The translations under genes were made by a program, and so were the position numbers. 22,633 nucleotides of DNA, from positions 1 to 22,633 of the IMG/VR virus record IMGVR_UViG_3300040807_000267; one strand, given 5' to 3'. Shown here one piece after another: positions 8,035 to 14,328 of the stretch; the stretch's first letter is position 1; every line of letters starts with the position of its first letter. The notes below the pieces were generated by a model. That model was not told the DNA's origin. It saw nothing but the letters and a program-made list of their open reading frames with translations, and did not search any database. This stretch comes from a virus.

Positions 8035-8411
8035 ATCCCTTTGAATTTGTAAATGATATCAATTTCGGTAAGTCCAACATTATGGTTGATGACATTACCG
8101 AAAAAGCGTACAACGCGTTTATGGTAAATCGTAGTCTGTCTTACTTTAATGATACTGTTTTGATGGCTAATGAGATGAATTTGAACGCGCATCTGGATAA
8201 TCGCCTTCAATTTGATTTTCTTATAAATATAGTAAGGAAAAAGAAAAGATTTTCCAAATGGGCAAAAGCTCAAACAAACAGTGACGTGGAAGTGGTTAAA
8301 GAGTATTATGGTTATAGTAATGAAAAAGCACGCCAGATCCTTCCCCTTCTTACGTCTGAACAAATTGACGATTTAAAAAAGAAGGTTTACCGAGGTGGAA
8401 AAAGAAAATAA
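8031..8411 (+). CDS. 62: Clamp loader small subunit gp62
   Basis: gp62 is the non-ATPase fifth subunit of the T4 clamp loader. The segment YNAFMVNRSLSYFNDTV aligns with T4 gp62 (YSKFMVENALSQF), and KRFSKWAK matches KRYGKWAK of T4. I prefer the TTG at 8031: it overlaps the glutaredoxin stop as TTGA, the same 4-base arrangement as the ATGA couplings elsewhere, and GTGGAG lies about 8 bases upstream. A GTG at 8016 would give 5 more residues. At 126 residues it is much shorter than T4 gp62 (187), lacking mainly the C-terminal part. The gene overlaps RegA at its 3' end. Synteny (after gp44, before RegA) supports the call. Confidence 0.85.
   Translation: MNPFEFVNDINFGKSNIMVDDITEKAYNAFMVNRSLSYFNDTVLMANEMNLNAHLDNRLQFDFLINIVRKKKRFSKWAKAQTNSDVEVVKEYYGYSNEKARQILPLLTSEQIDDLKKKVYRGGKRK
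8222..8229 (+). promoter_or_regulatory. Possible intragenic late promoter box (TATAAATA)
   Basis: An exact T4 late-promoter octamer lies inside gp62, about 170 bases upstream of RegA. It is coding sequence, so it may be chance; it would let gp55-polymerase transcribe regA late. Confidence 0.25.
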
Positions 8412-8811
8412 TATAGTTGAATGGACACCCGCCTCCATGCTTGAGGTGACTTTGAACGAGCCTGATGATTTTCTGAAAGTAAGAGAAACACTGACTCGAA
8501 TTGGCGTGGCATCACGAAAAGATAATACACTCTTTCAATCCTGCCATATCCTCCACAAACAAGGACGATACTTTATCGTTCATTTCAAAGAACTCTTTTT
8601 GCTCGATGGGAAAAAGTCCAACTTAGAAGAAAATGATGTTGCGCGTCGTAACACGATAGCGACACTCATGAGTGATTGGGGATTAGTGTCAATTGACAAT
8701 AGAGACAAGGCTAAGCCACTAGCACCTCTACGTCAGATTAAAATTATTCCTTTCAAAGAAAAAAATAATTGGACTTTACAACCAAAATATAATATTGGAA
8801 ATAAGTCTTAA
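8395..8811 (+). CDS. regA: Translational repressor RegA
   Basis: RegA binds ribosome binding sites of many early phage mRNAs and shuts off their translation, including its own. The sequence aligns closely with T4 RegA: EVTLNEPDDFLKVRETLTRIG, FQSCHILHKQGRYFIVHFKE, DWGLVSI and a C-terminal PKYNIGN. T4 RegA starts at the residue matching the ATG at 8437 (MLEVTL). The GTG at 8395 adds 14 residues and has GAAGG at 8381-8385, whereas nothing resembling a binding site precedes 8437. I give the longer form but the short one remains possible. As in T4 it follows gp62, but polymerase gp43 is about 3 kb away instead of adjacent. A late promoter begins directly after its stop. Confidence 0.93.
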   Translation: MEKENNIVEWTPASMLEVTLNEPDDFLKVRETLTRIGVASRKDNTLFQSCHILHKQGRYFIVHFKELFLLDGKKSNLEENDVARRNTIATLMSDWGLVSIDNRDKAKPLAPLRQIKIIPFKEKNNWTLQPKYNIGNKS

Positions 8812-8812
8812 A

Positions 8813-8820
8813 TATAAATA
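8813..8820 (+). promoter_or_regulatory. T4-type late promoter (TATAAATA) upstream of hsp20
   Basis: The exact T4 late octamer lies one base after the RegA stop in a non-coding gap, without a -35 box, as expected for gp55-dependent promoters. Transcription would start about 6 bases downstream, near 8826, directly before the structured leader of hsp20. Confidence 0.75.
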
Positions 8821-8828
8821 TAAAGTAG

Positions 8829-8945
8829 TCACGGGAAAGCCTCTGTCTCTAATCGGTGATAGTTTATTGGAGTTACGCTCCCGTGATGACCTAGTGGATG
8901 CCGAATAATTCGGGTCCACAACATAACCTTGCTTAACAGGAGGTC
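8829..8945 (+). promoter_or_regulatory. Structured hsp20 leader resembling a ROSE-type RNA thermometer
   Basis: Three consecutive hairpins fill the leader. Hairpin 1: TCACGGG (8829-8835) pairs with CCCGTGA (8880-8886), continuing as AGC/GCT (8838-8840/8877-8879) and an inner stem CTCTAAT/ATTGGAG (8847-8853/8866-8872). Hairpin 2: GTGGA/TCCAC (8894-8898/8915-8919) enclosing CCGAA/TTCGG with a TAA loop. Hairpin 3: CTTGCT (8928-8933) folds over a TAAC loop onto AGGAGG (8938-8943), the ribosome binding site, with a G-G opposition at 8931/8940. The T(T/C)GCT motif facing the Shine-Dalgarno sequence with an unpaired-type G is the hallmark of ROSE elements, which open on heating and control small heat shock genes. 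The gene downstream is hsp20, exactly the expected context. Thermosensing itself is inferred. Confidence 0.65.
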
Positions 8946-8948
8946 ACA

Positions 8949-9413
8949 ATGACTAAAGCAACTTTATTGCCACGAAACGCATTTCTTGGTTTCGACCACA
9001 TCTTCGATCAGCTGGAAAACATTCACAGCCACGCGAAGGATACCTATCCACCACATAACGTAGTTAAACACGATGCGTATCATTACGAAATCGAATTAGC
9101 AGTGGCTGGATTTAGTAAAGAACACATTGACATTGAGATTAAAGACCATGTATTGACTATCAAAGGTGATAGACCAATGCGTCGTCCTCAAGAACTTTAT
9201 GTTCATAAAGGTATCAGTGCTCGAAATTGGAGCAAGTCATTCAGACTGTCGGAATATACCGAAGTATCCGGAGCTGATCTAACGGACGGAATCTTGACTG
9301 TCAAACTTGAAGTCATTCTTCCAGAAGAAAAGCTGCCTCGTAAAATTTCTATTGGAAACAACGAGGTAAAAAATGACAACAATAGCGCTGAACTACTCAC
9401 AGAGTCTGCTTAA
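8949..9413 (+). CDS. hsp20: Small heat shock protein Hsp20 (alpha-crystallin family)
   Basis: This is an IbpA-type holdase chaperone that binds unfolding proteins in the cytoplasm. The 154 residues show an N-terminal arm with YPPHNV (33-38, conserved in IbpA-like proteins as YPPYN), an alpha-crystallin domain at about 40-137 with GILTVKL (114-120), and the C-terminal I-S-I anchor (133-135) that docks neighbouring dimers. Hsp20 genes are frequent in marine T4-like phages. It sits behind a late promoter and a leader resembling a ROSE thermometer with AGGAGG as binding site, so it is probably made late and more strongly when warm. It may assist virion assembly. Its 3' end overlaps the next small gene by 41 bases. 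Confidence 0.95.
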   Translation: MTKATLLPRNAFLGFDHIFDQLENIHSHAKDTYPPHNVVKHDAYHYEIELAVAGFSKEHIDIEIKDHVLTIKGDRPMRRPQELYVHKGISARNWSKSFRLSEYTEVSGADLTDGILTVKLEVILPEEKLPRKISIGNNEVKNDNNSAELLTESA

Positions 9414-9609
9414 CGGATTTTGGAGAGTAATTAAAAACATTCTTCGAGGTGTAATGATAGGATGGATTCTGTCTCGTCAGGCTAGAGCAAATCAATATAT
9501 TGCTGCCCATATGATTCACGAATATCCTGGTCATACAGTTGAATCACTTACACATGAACTTAATTCAAAATCTTTTGAAAAGATTAGAAAGGAATTTGGT
9601 CGTGCGTAA
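9373..9609 (+). CDS. Small hypothetical protein with hydrophobic N-terminal segment
   Basis: This 78-residue protein starts at an ATG with CGAGG upstream, inside the 3' end of hsp20. Residues about 10-33 are rich in I, L, W, G and V (WRVIKNILRGVMIGWIL), suggesting an amphipathic or membrane-associated helix. The rest is helical and charged, with RQARANQYIAAHMIHEYPGHT. Its stop overlaps the next small gene by 8 bases. I do not recognise a family. Being in a late unit near an endolysin, a membrane role is possible but unproven; it lacks the look of a classic holin with two or three clean transmembrane helices. Confidence 0.65.
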   Translation: MTTIALNYSQSLLNGFWRVIKNILRGVMIGWILSRQARANQYIAAHMIHEYPGHTVESLTHELNSKSFEKIRKEFGRA

Positions 9610-9739
9610 TTGGTTCAAGGATTTTATTAAAATGATTAATATGTCAGCAACTGAAAGATATCTTGCTCAAGCTACAGATCGTTATGATCTAGAAGAGCGT
9701 CAGAAAAATCTTCAGTTCGGAAAGGCAAAGTTATTTTAA
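9602..9739 (+). CDS. Very small DUF3563-like protein
   Basis: The likely start is GTG 9602, which overlaps the previous stop and has AAGGA about 8 bases upstream, giving 45 residues. An in-frame ATG at 9539 lies deep inside the preceding gene. The core SATERYLAQATDRYDLEERQ resembles the short proteobacterial DUF3563 family, whose hallmark is a (Y)LA-x-A-x-D-x-x-DLE-x-R segment, as I recall it. The function of that family is unknown. The protein is probably two short helices. Its stop overlaps a possible 13-residue ORF. Confidence 0.55.
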   Translation: MRNWFKDFIKMINMSATERYLAQATDRYDLEERQKNLQFGKAKLF

Positions 9740-9780
9740 TGTGGCCTTATACTGACGAAGAATCAGATTATTTAAAATAA
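9739..9780 (+). CDS. Possible 13-residue micro-ORF
   Basis: An ATG overlapping the preceding stop (TAATG) opens a 13-codon frame beginning M-W-P-Y-T-D-E-E that ends just before the late promoter box. The TAATG coupling is the same as at real junctions in this window. With so few codons, chance is a serious alternative. Confidence 0.25.
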   Translation: MWPYTDEESDYLK

Positions 9781-9786
9781 TAAATA
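9779..9786 (+). promoter_or_regulatory. Late promoter variant (AATAAATA) before the Cys-rich/endolysin unit
   Basis: AATAAATA matches 7 of 8 positions of the T4 late box, and marine T4-like phages are reported to use NATAAATA. It lies in a gap upstream of the 45-residue Cys-rich gene and the endolysin, a typical late gene. A start site near 9792 would fall inside the following hairpin. Confidence 0.5.
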
Positions 9787-9815
9787 AAGAGAGCAGGGAA
9801 ACTTGCTCTCTTTAA
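9786..9815 (+). terminator. Hairpin with 10-bp perfect stem, probable bidirectional terminator
   Basis: AAAGAGAGCA (9786-9795) pairs perfectly with TGCTCTCTTT (9804-9813) around an 8-base loop, followed by AATT. A-run and T-run flank the GC part, the usual bidirectional terminator form. It would end the hsp20 transcript before the Cys-rich/endolysin unit. Confidence 0.6.
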
Positions 9816-9830
9816 TTACAGGAGGAGCGT

Positions 9831-9968
9831 ATGGCCGAATGCAAAACGTGTGGACACGAATGTCATTGTGGTTGTGAATGCGAAGAATGTGTTAATGATG
9901 TTTGTGTAAATTGTACGTGTAATAATGATAGAGATATACCAGATAGTTTTACAAAGGAGAATACTTAA
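9831..9968 (+). CDS. Cysteine-rich metallothionein-like mini-protein
   Basis: This 45-residue protein has ten cysteines (positions 4, 7, 11, 13, 15, 17, 20, 25, 28 and 30) and two histidines (9 and 12), all in the first 30 residues: C-x2-C-x3-C-x-C-x-C-x-C-x2-C-x4-C-x2-C-x-C. This density is typical of metal-cluster proteins such as metallothioneins. An unusually strong ribosome binding site (AGGAGG, 9820-9825) precedes the ATG, and its stop overlaps the endolysin ATG (TAATG). It follows a late-type promoter and a terminator hairpin. A metal-binding role is inferred from composition only; a zinc-ribbon-like or virion protein is an alternative. I am confident the ORF is translated. Confidence 0.7.
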   Translation: MAECKTCGHECHCGCECEECVNDVCVNCTCNNDRDIPDSFTKENT

Positions 9969-10480
9969 TGGCTGCAGAAAATTGGGATACATGTATTGAG
10001 ATGATTCTTCATCATGAAGGTGGATATGTTAATCATCCAAAAGATCCAGGTGGAGAAACAAATCTTGGAGTTACTAAACGTGTTTATGAAGAACATGGTG
10101 GTACTAAAGATATGAAAGACTTAACAGTTGAAGACGTAAAGCCAATTTACAAAGAATCATATTGGGATCGAGTTAAAGGCGATAATTTGCCAGCTGGTTT
10201 AGATCTTTGTGTATTTGACTTTGGTGTAAATGCTGGAACTGGACGTGCAGCAAAATATCTTCAAACATTGATTGGTACTGTCGCTGATGGTGGTATTGGA
10301 CCAAATACATTAGCAAAATTAGATGCGTACGTTGAAGAAAATGGTTTAGAAAAAACTATTCGTAATTATCAAGACGCTCGTCAAGAATACTACGAAAGCC
10401 TTTCAACATTTGAAACATTTGGTAAGGGATGGACTCGCCGAGTTAATGAAACGACAAACGCGGCATTGTCTATGGCATAA
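9968..10480 (+). CDS. Endolysin, GH108 family N-acetylmuramidase
   Basis: Endolysins cut the host peptidoglycan at the end of infection. The 170-residue protein starts with the GH108 signature: catalytic Glu17 in EGGY (17-20), DPGG (26-29) and TNLGVTK. The C-terminal part with GGIGPNTLAKLDAY resembles the PG_binding_3 domain usual for this family. There is no N-terminal signal peptide, so export would need a holin, and no obvious holin is next to it. AAAGGAG precedes the ATG, which overlaps the previous stop, and its own stop overlaps the next ATG (TAATG). The gene is unusually placed inside the replication cluster, behind a late-type promoter. Confidence 0.9.
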   Translation: MAAENWDTCIEMILHHEGGYVNHPKDPGGETNLGVTKRVYEEHGGTKDMKDLTVEDVKPIYKESYWDRVKGDNLPAGLDLCVFDFGVNAGTGRAAKYLQTLIGTVADGGIGPNTLAKLDAYVEENGLEKTIRNYQDARQEYYESLSTFETFGKGWTRRVNETTNAALSMA

Positions 10481-11460
10481 TGAAATACGAAACCATATAC
10501 GAACCTGGGTGTTTATCTGAAGAGCAAGTAAAAACTCTTCAAGATGGTTTTTATTCTATGGCTGGTCTTCTAGAAGAATGGGAAGGCCGGCCTATACACC
10601 TCACTGAATTTCAGACTCTTGGTTTCTGGCATCATCGACATCCAGAAAGAAAAAGAGACGGTGTATTTCATCACGATTTAGTTCATATAGAATATACACC
10701 GATCAATCACTGGAGAGCTATTCATCCTGAAAACCATCCAAACTTTCCTAATTGGCTTAAGAAGAAAAAATCTATATTTGATGTAGAAGAATTTCATTAT
10801 TATATTGTAGATCTATTAAAGAAAAAATTACCTGAAGTTGGCAGAGATACTTCAGGTAATAATAAACCTTATATGATTGCTTTGTATGACCTAAACTTTA
10901 ATTTTGAGACTCATACAGACGGAGCAGACGTACATTGTAAAAAATTACCACGCCCAGAAAATTGGAGCGATCTTAAACCAGAAGATTGGATATCACCAGA
11001 TGATGAAGGGTGGACATACACTCATCAAGGTCTTATTCCTATTGACGTAACAGATACTAAAGATGGCACAATCATCTTTGATCAAATGTTTGATTATTCA
11101 GTATATCTCAACATGGGAAGAGAATATAATGAATTCTGGTTAGAGAACGATGATCGTAAACAAATGATTAAAATAGGTCGTGGTGATAGTATCGAAAGAT
11201 TCGGTAAGAAAGTAGAAAACTTTACAAATAAGCCAATGACACAAGAAGATTATGATTGGATCATGGAAAATTGTTTCGATGAAACTGACTTTCCAATTGA
11301 ACATGGCTATGGATTGAGCGTAGAAACCATGTGTGAGTTTCATTCGAATGGAACACTATACGATTGGCAAGCAAATAGATTCCACAAGACTCGACCAAGA
11401 GTAGTAAAAGAGGATGAGAGAAGAGTAACACTCGTCTACTCATACGCACAGTTTGATTGA
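10480..11460 (+). CDS. Putative 2-oxoglutarate/Fe(II)-dependent oxygenase
   Basis: The 326-residue protein has the layout of a double-stranded beta-helix dioxygenase. LNFNFETHTDGAD supplies an H-x-D iron-binding pair (about residue 146), GTIIFDQ lies in the following strand, and a distal His in NRFHKTRP is followed by RRVTLVYSYAQF, where an Arg would hold 2-oxoglutarate. T4-like marine phages carry many such enzymes, most with unknown substrates. It starts on the endolysin stop and is followed by an Fe-S carrier gene, so it lies in an iron-linked pair. A perfect 12-bp inverted repeat lies within its coding sequence (10827-10860). The substrate is unknown; modification of DNA or protein is possible. 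Family call is by motif only. Confidence 0.55.
   Translation: MKYETIYEPGCLSEEQVKTLQDGFYSMAGLLEEWEGRPIHLTEFQTLGFWHHRHPERKRDGVFHHDLVHIEYTPINHWRAIHPENHPNFPNWLKKKKSIFDVEEFHYYIVDLLKKKLPEVGRDTSGNNKPYMIALYDLNFNFETHTDGADVHCKKLPRPENWSDLKPEDWISPDDEGWTYTHQGLIPIDVTDTKDGTIIFDQMFDYSVYLNMGREYNEFWLENDDRKQMIKIGRGDSIERFGKKVENFTNKPMTQEDYDWIMENCFDETDFPIEHGYGLSVETMCEFHSNGTLYDWQANRFHKTRPRVVKEDERRVTLVYSYAQFD
10827..10860 (+). repeat. Perfect 12-bp inverted repeat inside the oxygenase gene
   Basis: ATTACCTGAAGT (10827-10838) is followed after 10 bases by its exact reverse complement ACTTCAGGTAAT (10849-10860). A perfect 12-bp stem of this kind is unlikely by chance in 22 kb. It lacks a T-run, so it is not an obvious terminator. 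Confidence 0.7.
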
Positions 11461-11734
11461 AATCACTGAATCAGCAAAAGAATATTTAAACAAAGTCGGA
11501 CAACCAAATGTTTGGTTATCTGTCAAAGGTGGTGGCTGCTCTGGATTCCAATACGTTTGGGATGTCACAGACAAAGAACCAACTATAGAAAATCTAGCAC
11601 TTGATCCAATGGCAGAAATGTTTGTCATTGGTTGTACCATAGATTACGTTAACGAGCTCGGCGGATCTTACTTGAAAGTAGTAAATCCAAATGCGACTGC
11701 GTCATGTGGATGCGGCGAATCTTTTGCGGTTTAA
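11453..11734 (+). CDS. A-type iron-sulfur cluster carrier (IscA/HesB family)
   Basis: A-type carriers receive Fe-S clusters and hand them to target enzymes. This 93-residue protein has all three cluster cysteines: C29 in GGGCSGFQY and C85/C87 in SCGCGESF, plus the typical VNPN before them. The start is a TTG at 11453 that overlaps the oxygenase stop; no ATG or GTG fits, and the N-terminus MIEITESAKEYL is exactly family-like. Upstream binding site is weak, so translation probably depends on coupling. HesB-like genes occur in some marine phages. Clients might be phage or host Fe-S proteins; the neighbouring iron oxygenase and glutaredoxin suggest attention to iron and redox supply. Confidence 0.9.
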   Translation: MIEITESAKEYLNKVGQPNVWLSVKGGGCSGFQYVWDVTDKEPTIENLALDPMAEMFVIGCTIDYVNELGGSYLKVVNPNATASCGCGESFAV

Positions 11735-11747
11735 TTCACTTTTCCTA

Positions 11748-11776
11748 TTTACAAACGTCCTCAAATAGTATATAAT
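11748..11776 (+). promoter_or_regulatory. Sigma70-like promoter for gp43 (TTTACA-N17-TATAAT)
   Basis: TTTACA (11748-11753) and TATAAT (11771-11776) are 17 bases apart. The stretch AAATAGTATATAATA is shared exactly with the promoter at 19796, and closely with that at 14294. GGAGG precedes the gp43 ATG 23 bases after the -10 box. Confidence 0.85.
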
Positions 11777-11798
11777 AATATATGAATTTGGAGGTAAT

Positions 11799-14288
11799 AT
11801 GTCTTTTTATACTAATGTCTGTCGCTATGGTAATTCAATGCTATATCGCGGCTATAATCAACACGGCAAACGAATCTATCGAAAAGATAATGAGTTCAAG
11901 CCTGTTTTCTACACTCAAACAAAAATACCTACAGGATGGACTGGTCTAGACGGCGCACAAATTGCGCGGGTCGAACAGCCAAACATGAGAGAAGCCAAGT
12001 ACTGGCTCGAAGCAAATAAAGACGTTGCTGGTCGTAAGATCTATGGCAACCGTAATTATATTCACCAATACATTACTCAACGCTTTCCACGCGATATCGA
12101 GTTCAAGCGTGAGCGTATTGATGTTGGTACTTTTGATATTGAAACTGAATATGACGATGGCTTTCCACATCCACGTGAAGCGAGCCAGCGTATCCTTTCG
12201 ATTACTTACAAGTCAAGTAAATCGAAGCTATATCACGTCTGGGGTTATGGCGATTTTGACATGAACAAGTCTTTGATTCAGCCAGTTCGCTATTATCGGT
12301 GTCGCGATGAAGCCTCACTCCTCTCCAAATTTCTTGACTTCTGGTCTGACCCAGATAAGACTCCAGACGTGATCACTGGTTGGAATATTCGTTTCTTTGA
12401 TGTACCATACCTTATTAATCGTACTGCTAAGATTCTTGGTGTAGAACAAATCAAACATTACTCTCCTTGGCGTATGGTCGATCATCGTGAAATCACGCGC
12501 CGTGGTCGTACCGAAGACGCTTACGATATCAAGGGTATCGAACAACTCGATTATATGGAACTCTTTCAAAAGTTCGGTTATTCGTATGGCCCGCAAGAAT
12601 CTTATAAACTGGATCATATTGCCTATGTCGTACTTGGAGATAAAAAGCTTTCATACGAAGAATCCGGTTCTCTGAAGAATCTTTATAAAGATGACTTCCA
12701 AAAGTATATCGACTATAATATGAAAGACGTTGAACTTATCGAACGGCTTGAAGAGAAGATGGGATTGATTACCTTAGCTATGACTATGGCTTATCGGGGT
12801 GGTGTCAACTATAGTGACACGTTTGGTGTTACAAATATTTGGGAATCAATCATCTATCGTAAGCTACATTCTGAAAAGCGTATGCCACCAGCCTTTGTCC
12901 CTGATCACGGTAAGTCTAAGTTTGCTGGCGGTTATGTCAAAGAACCGCATGTCGGTGCTCATGACTGGGTAGTTTCGTTTGATTTAAATTCTCTGTATCC
13001 AAACATTATTGTCCAATGGAATATGAGTACTGAAACTCTGATTAGTCAAGCCGAAGCTTCTGGTGTCGAGTACTATATGAATGCTCCAGATTTTACTGAT
13101 GATTGCTGTGTTGCCGCTAACGGATCCACGTATACAAAGAAAGTCGATGGTGTTATTCCTAATATTATTATCGACTACTATGATGATCGTAAGTCAATTA
13201 AGAAGATGATGTTGGCTGCTGAGACTGCGGAACAACAAGAAAAGACAGTTGAACTTGAAAAAGAAATCAACAAACTGAAAAACCAGCAAATGGCTATTAA
13301 GTATCTGATGAACTCTCTTTACGGCGCGCTCGGTAATCAGTACTTTAAGTATTTCGATCTTCGTCTTGCTGAAGGCATAACTCTTACTGGCCAGCTCGCT
13401 ATCAAGTGGGCTGAACGTGCAGTGAATGAGTACATGAACGAATTACTTAAGACCGAAGATGTTGACTATGTTATCGCAATCGATACTGATTCGCTTTATG
13501 TTAACTTTGGTCCAATGGTTGAAAAGTTTGAACCAAAAAATCCAGTCAATTTCCTCGATGGTATTTGTCGTACTCATGTTGAGCCAAAGATTAAAGAAGC
13601 TTATGAGAAACTCTTTACTCGTATGAATTGTTATAAAGACCGTCTTGAAATGGGGCGTGAGGTAATTGCTGATCGTGGTATATGGACCGCTAAAAAGCGC
13701 TATATCTTAAATGTACATAACTCTGAAGGTGTTCAATATGCTGAACCAAAACTCAAGATCATGGGTATTGAAGCGATTAAAAGCTCAACACCCGAAGTAT
13801 GCCGAGATAAGTTTAAGGAGATATTTAAGATCATCATATCTGGATCTGAAGATGACACACAGGCTTATATCAAAGACTTCAAGACAGAATTCAAGTCTCT
13901 TCCTGCTGAAAAAATTGCATTCCCGCGTTCGGTCTCGAATATTACTGACTGGTCAGATCGGAAGTCTATATACAAGAAGGGATCGCCTATTCATGTTCGC
14001 GGTAGTCTCCTCTATAACAAGCTATGCAAGGACAACAAGCTCACAAAGAAATACGAGCTTATTCAAAATGCGAATCGAATCAAATTCTGTTATATGAAAA
14101 TGCCAAATCCAATTCAAGAGAATGTGATCGCGTTTCCAGAAGTTCTTCCACCTGAACTCAAACTCGACCACTATATAGACTATGATCTACAATTTGACAA
14201 GACTTTTGTAGAACCACTCAAACTGATTCTTGACTCGATTGGTTGGCATCCAGAACCAGTCGCAAGTTTAGATGATTTTTTCGCATAA
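11799..14288 (+). CDS. 43: Family B DNA polymerase gp43
   Basis: gp43 is the replicative polymerase with proofreading. The exonuclease has D113-x-E115 (FDIETE, Exo I), NIRFFDVPY (Exo II) and a D in the KDVELIE region (Exo III). The polymerase active site has DLNSLYPNII starting at D395 (motif A), NSLYGALGN (motif B) and DTDSLY with D562 and D564 (motif C). The C-terminus SLDDFFA matches the clamp-binding tail of T4 gp43 (SLDFLFG). Length is 829 residues against 898 in T4. It has its own promoter and strong binding site and is uninterrupted, with no intein or intron seen. In T4 it directly follows regA; here the hsp20-endolysin-IscA island separates them. Confidence 0.97.
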   Translation: MSFYTNVCRYGNSMLYRGYNQHGKRIYRKDNEFKPVFYTQTKIPTGWTGLDGAQIARVEQPNMREAKYWLEANKDVAGRKIYGNRNYIHQYITQRFPRDIEFKRERIDVGTFDIETEYDDGFPHPREASQRILSITYKSSKSKLYHVWGYGDFDMNKSLIQPVRYYRCRDEASLLSKFLDFWSDPDKTPDVITGWNIRFFDVPYLINRTAKILGVEQIKHYSPWRMVDHREITRRGRTEDAYDIKGIEQLDYMELFQKFGYSYGPQESYKLDHIAYVVLGDKKLSYEESGSLKNLYKDDFQKYIDYNMKDVELIERLEEKMGLITLAMTMAYRGGVNYSDTFGVTNIWESIIYRKLHSEKRMPPAFVPDHGKSKFAGGYVKEPHVGAHDWVVSFDLNSLYPNIIVQWNMSTETLISQAEASGVEYYMNAPDFTDDCCVAANGSTYTKKVDGVIPNIIIDYYDDRKSIKKMMLAAETAEQQEKTVELEKEINKLKNQQMAIKYLMNSLYGALGNQYFKYFDLRLAEGITLTGQLAIKWAERAVNEYMNELLKTEDVDYVIAIDTDSLYVNFGPMVEKFEPKNPVNFLDGICRTHVEPKIKEAYEKLFTRMNCYKDRLEMGREVIADRGIWTAKKRYILNVHNSEGVQYAEPKLKIMGIEAIKSSTPEVCRDKFKEIFKIIISGSEDDTQAYIKDFKTEFKSLPAEKIAFPRSVSNITDWSDRKSIYKKGSPIHVRGSLLYNKLCKDNKLTKKYELIQNANRIKFCYMKMPNPIQENVIAFPEVLPPELKLDHYIDYDLQFDKTFVEPLKLILDSIGWHPEPVASLDDFFA

Positions 14289-14293
14289 AACTG

Positions 14294-14322
14294 TTTACAA
14301 AATGACTAAAATAGGATATAAT
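14294..14322 (+). promoter_or_regulatory. Sigma70-like promoter for the MazG-like gene (TTTACA-N17-TATAAT)
   Basis: TTTACA (14294-14299) and TATAAT (14317-14322) are 17 bases apart in the short gap after gp43. The expected start site, 7 bases after the -10 box, is 14329, which is the A of the best ATG of the next gene. Confidence 0.75.
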
Positions 14323-14328
14323 AATATT

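Noticed and set aside
8829-8919. tRNA-like or small RNA gene
   Set aside because: Two hairpins are present but no cloverleaf, anticodon arm or T-loop GTTCRA motif; the structure fits an mRNA leader better.
8894-8919. Terminator hairpin
   Set aside because: The stem is good but no T-run follows, and it lies within the leader of hsp20.
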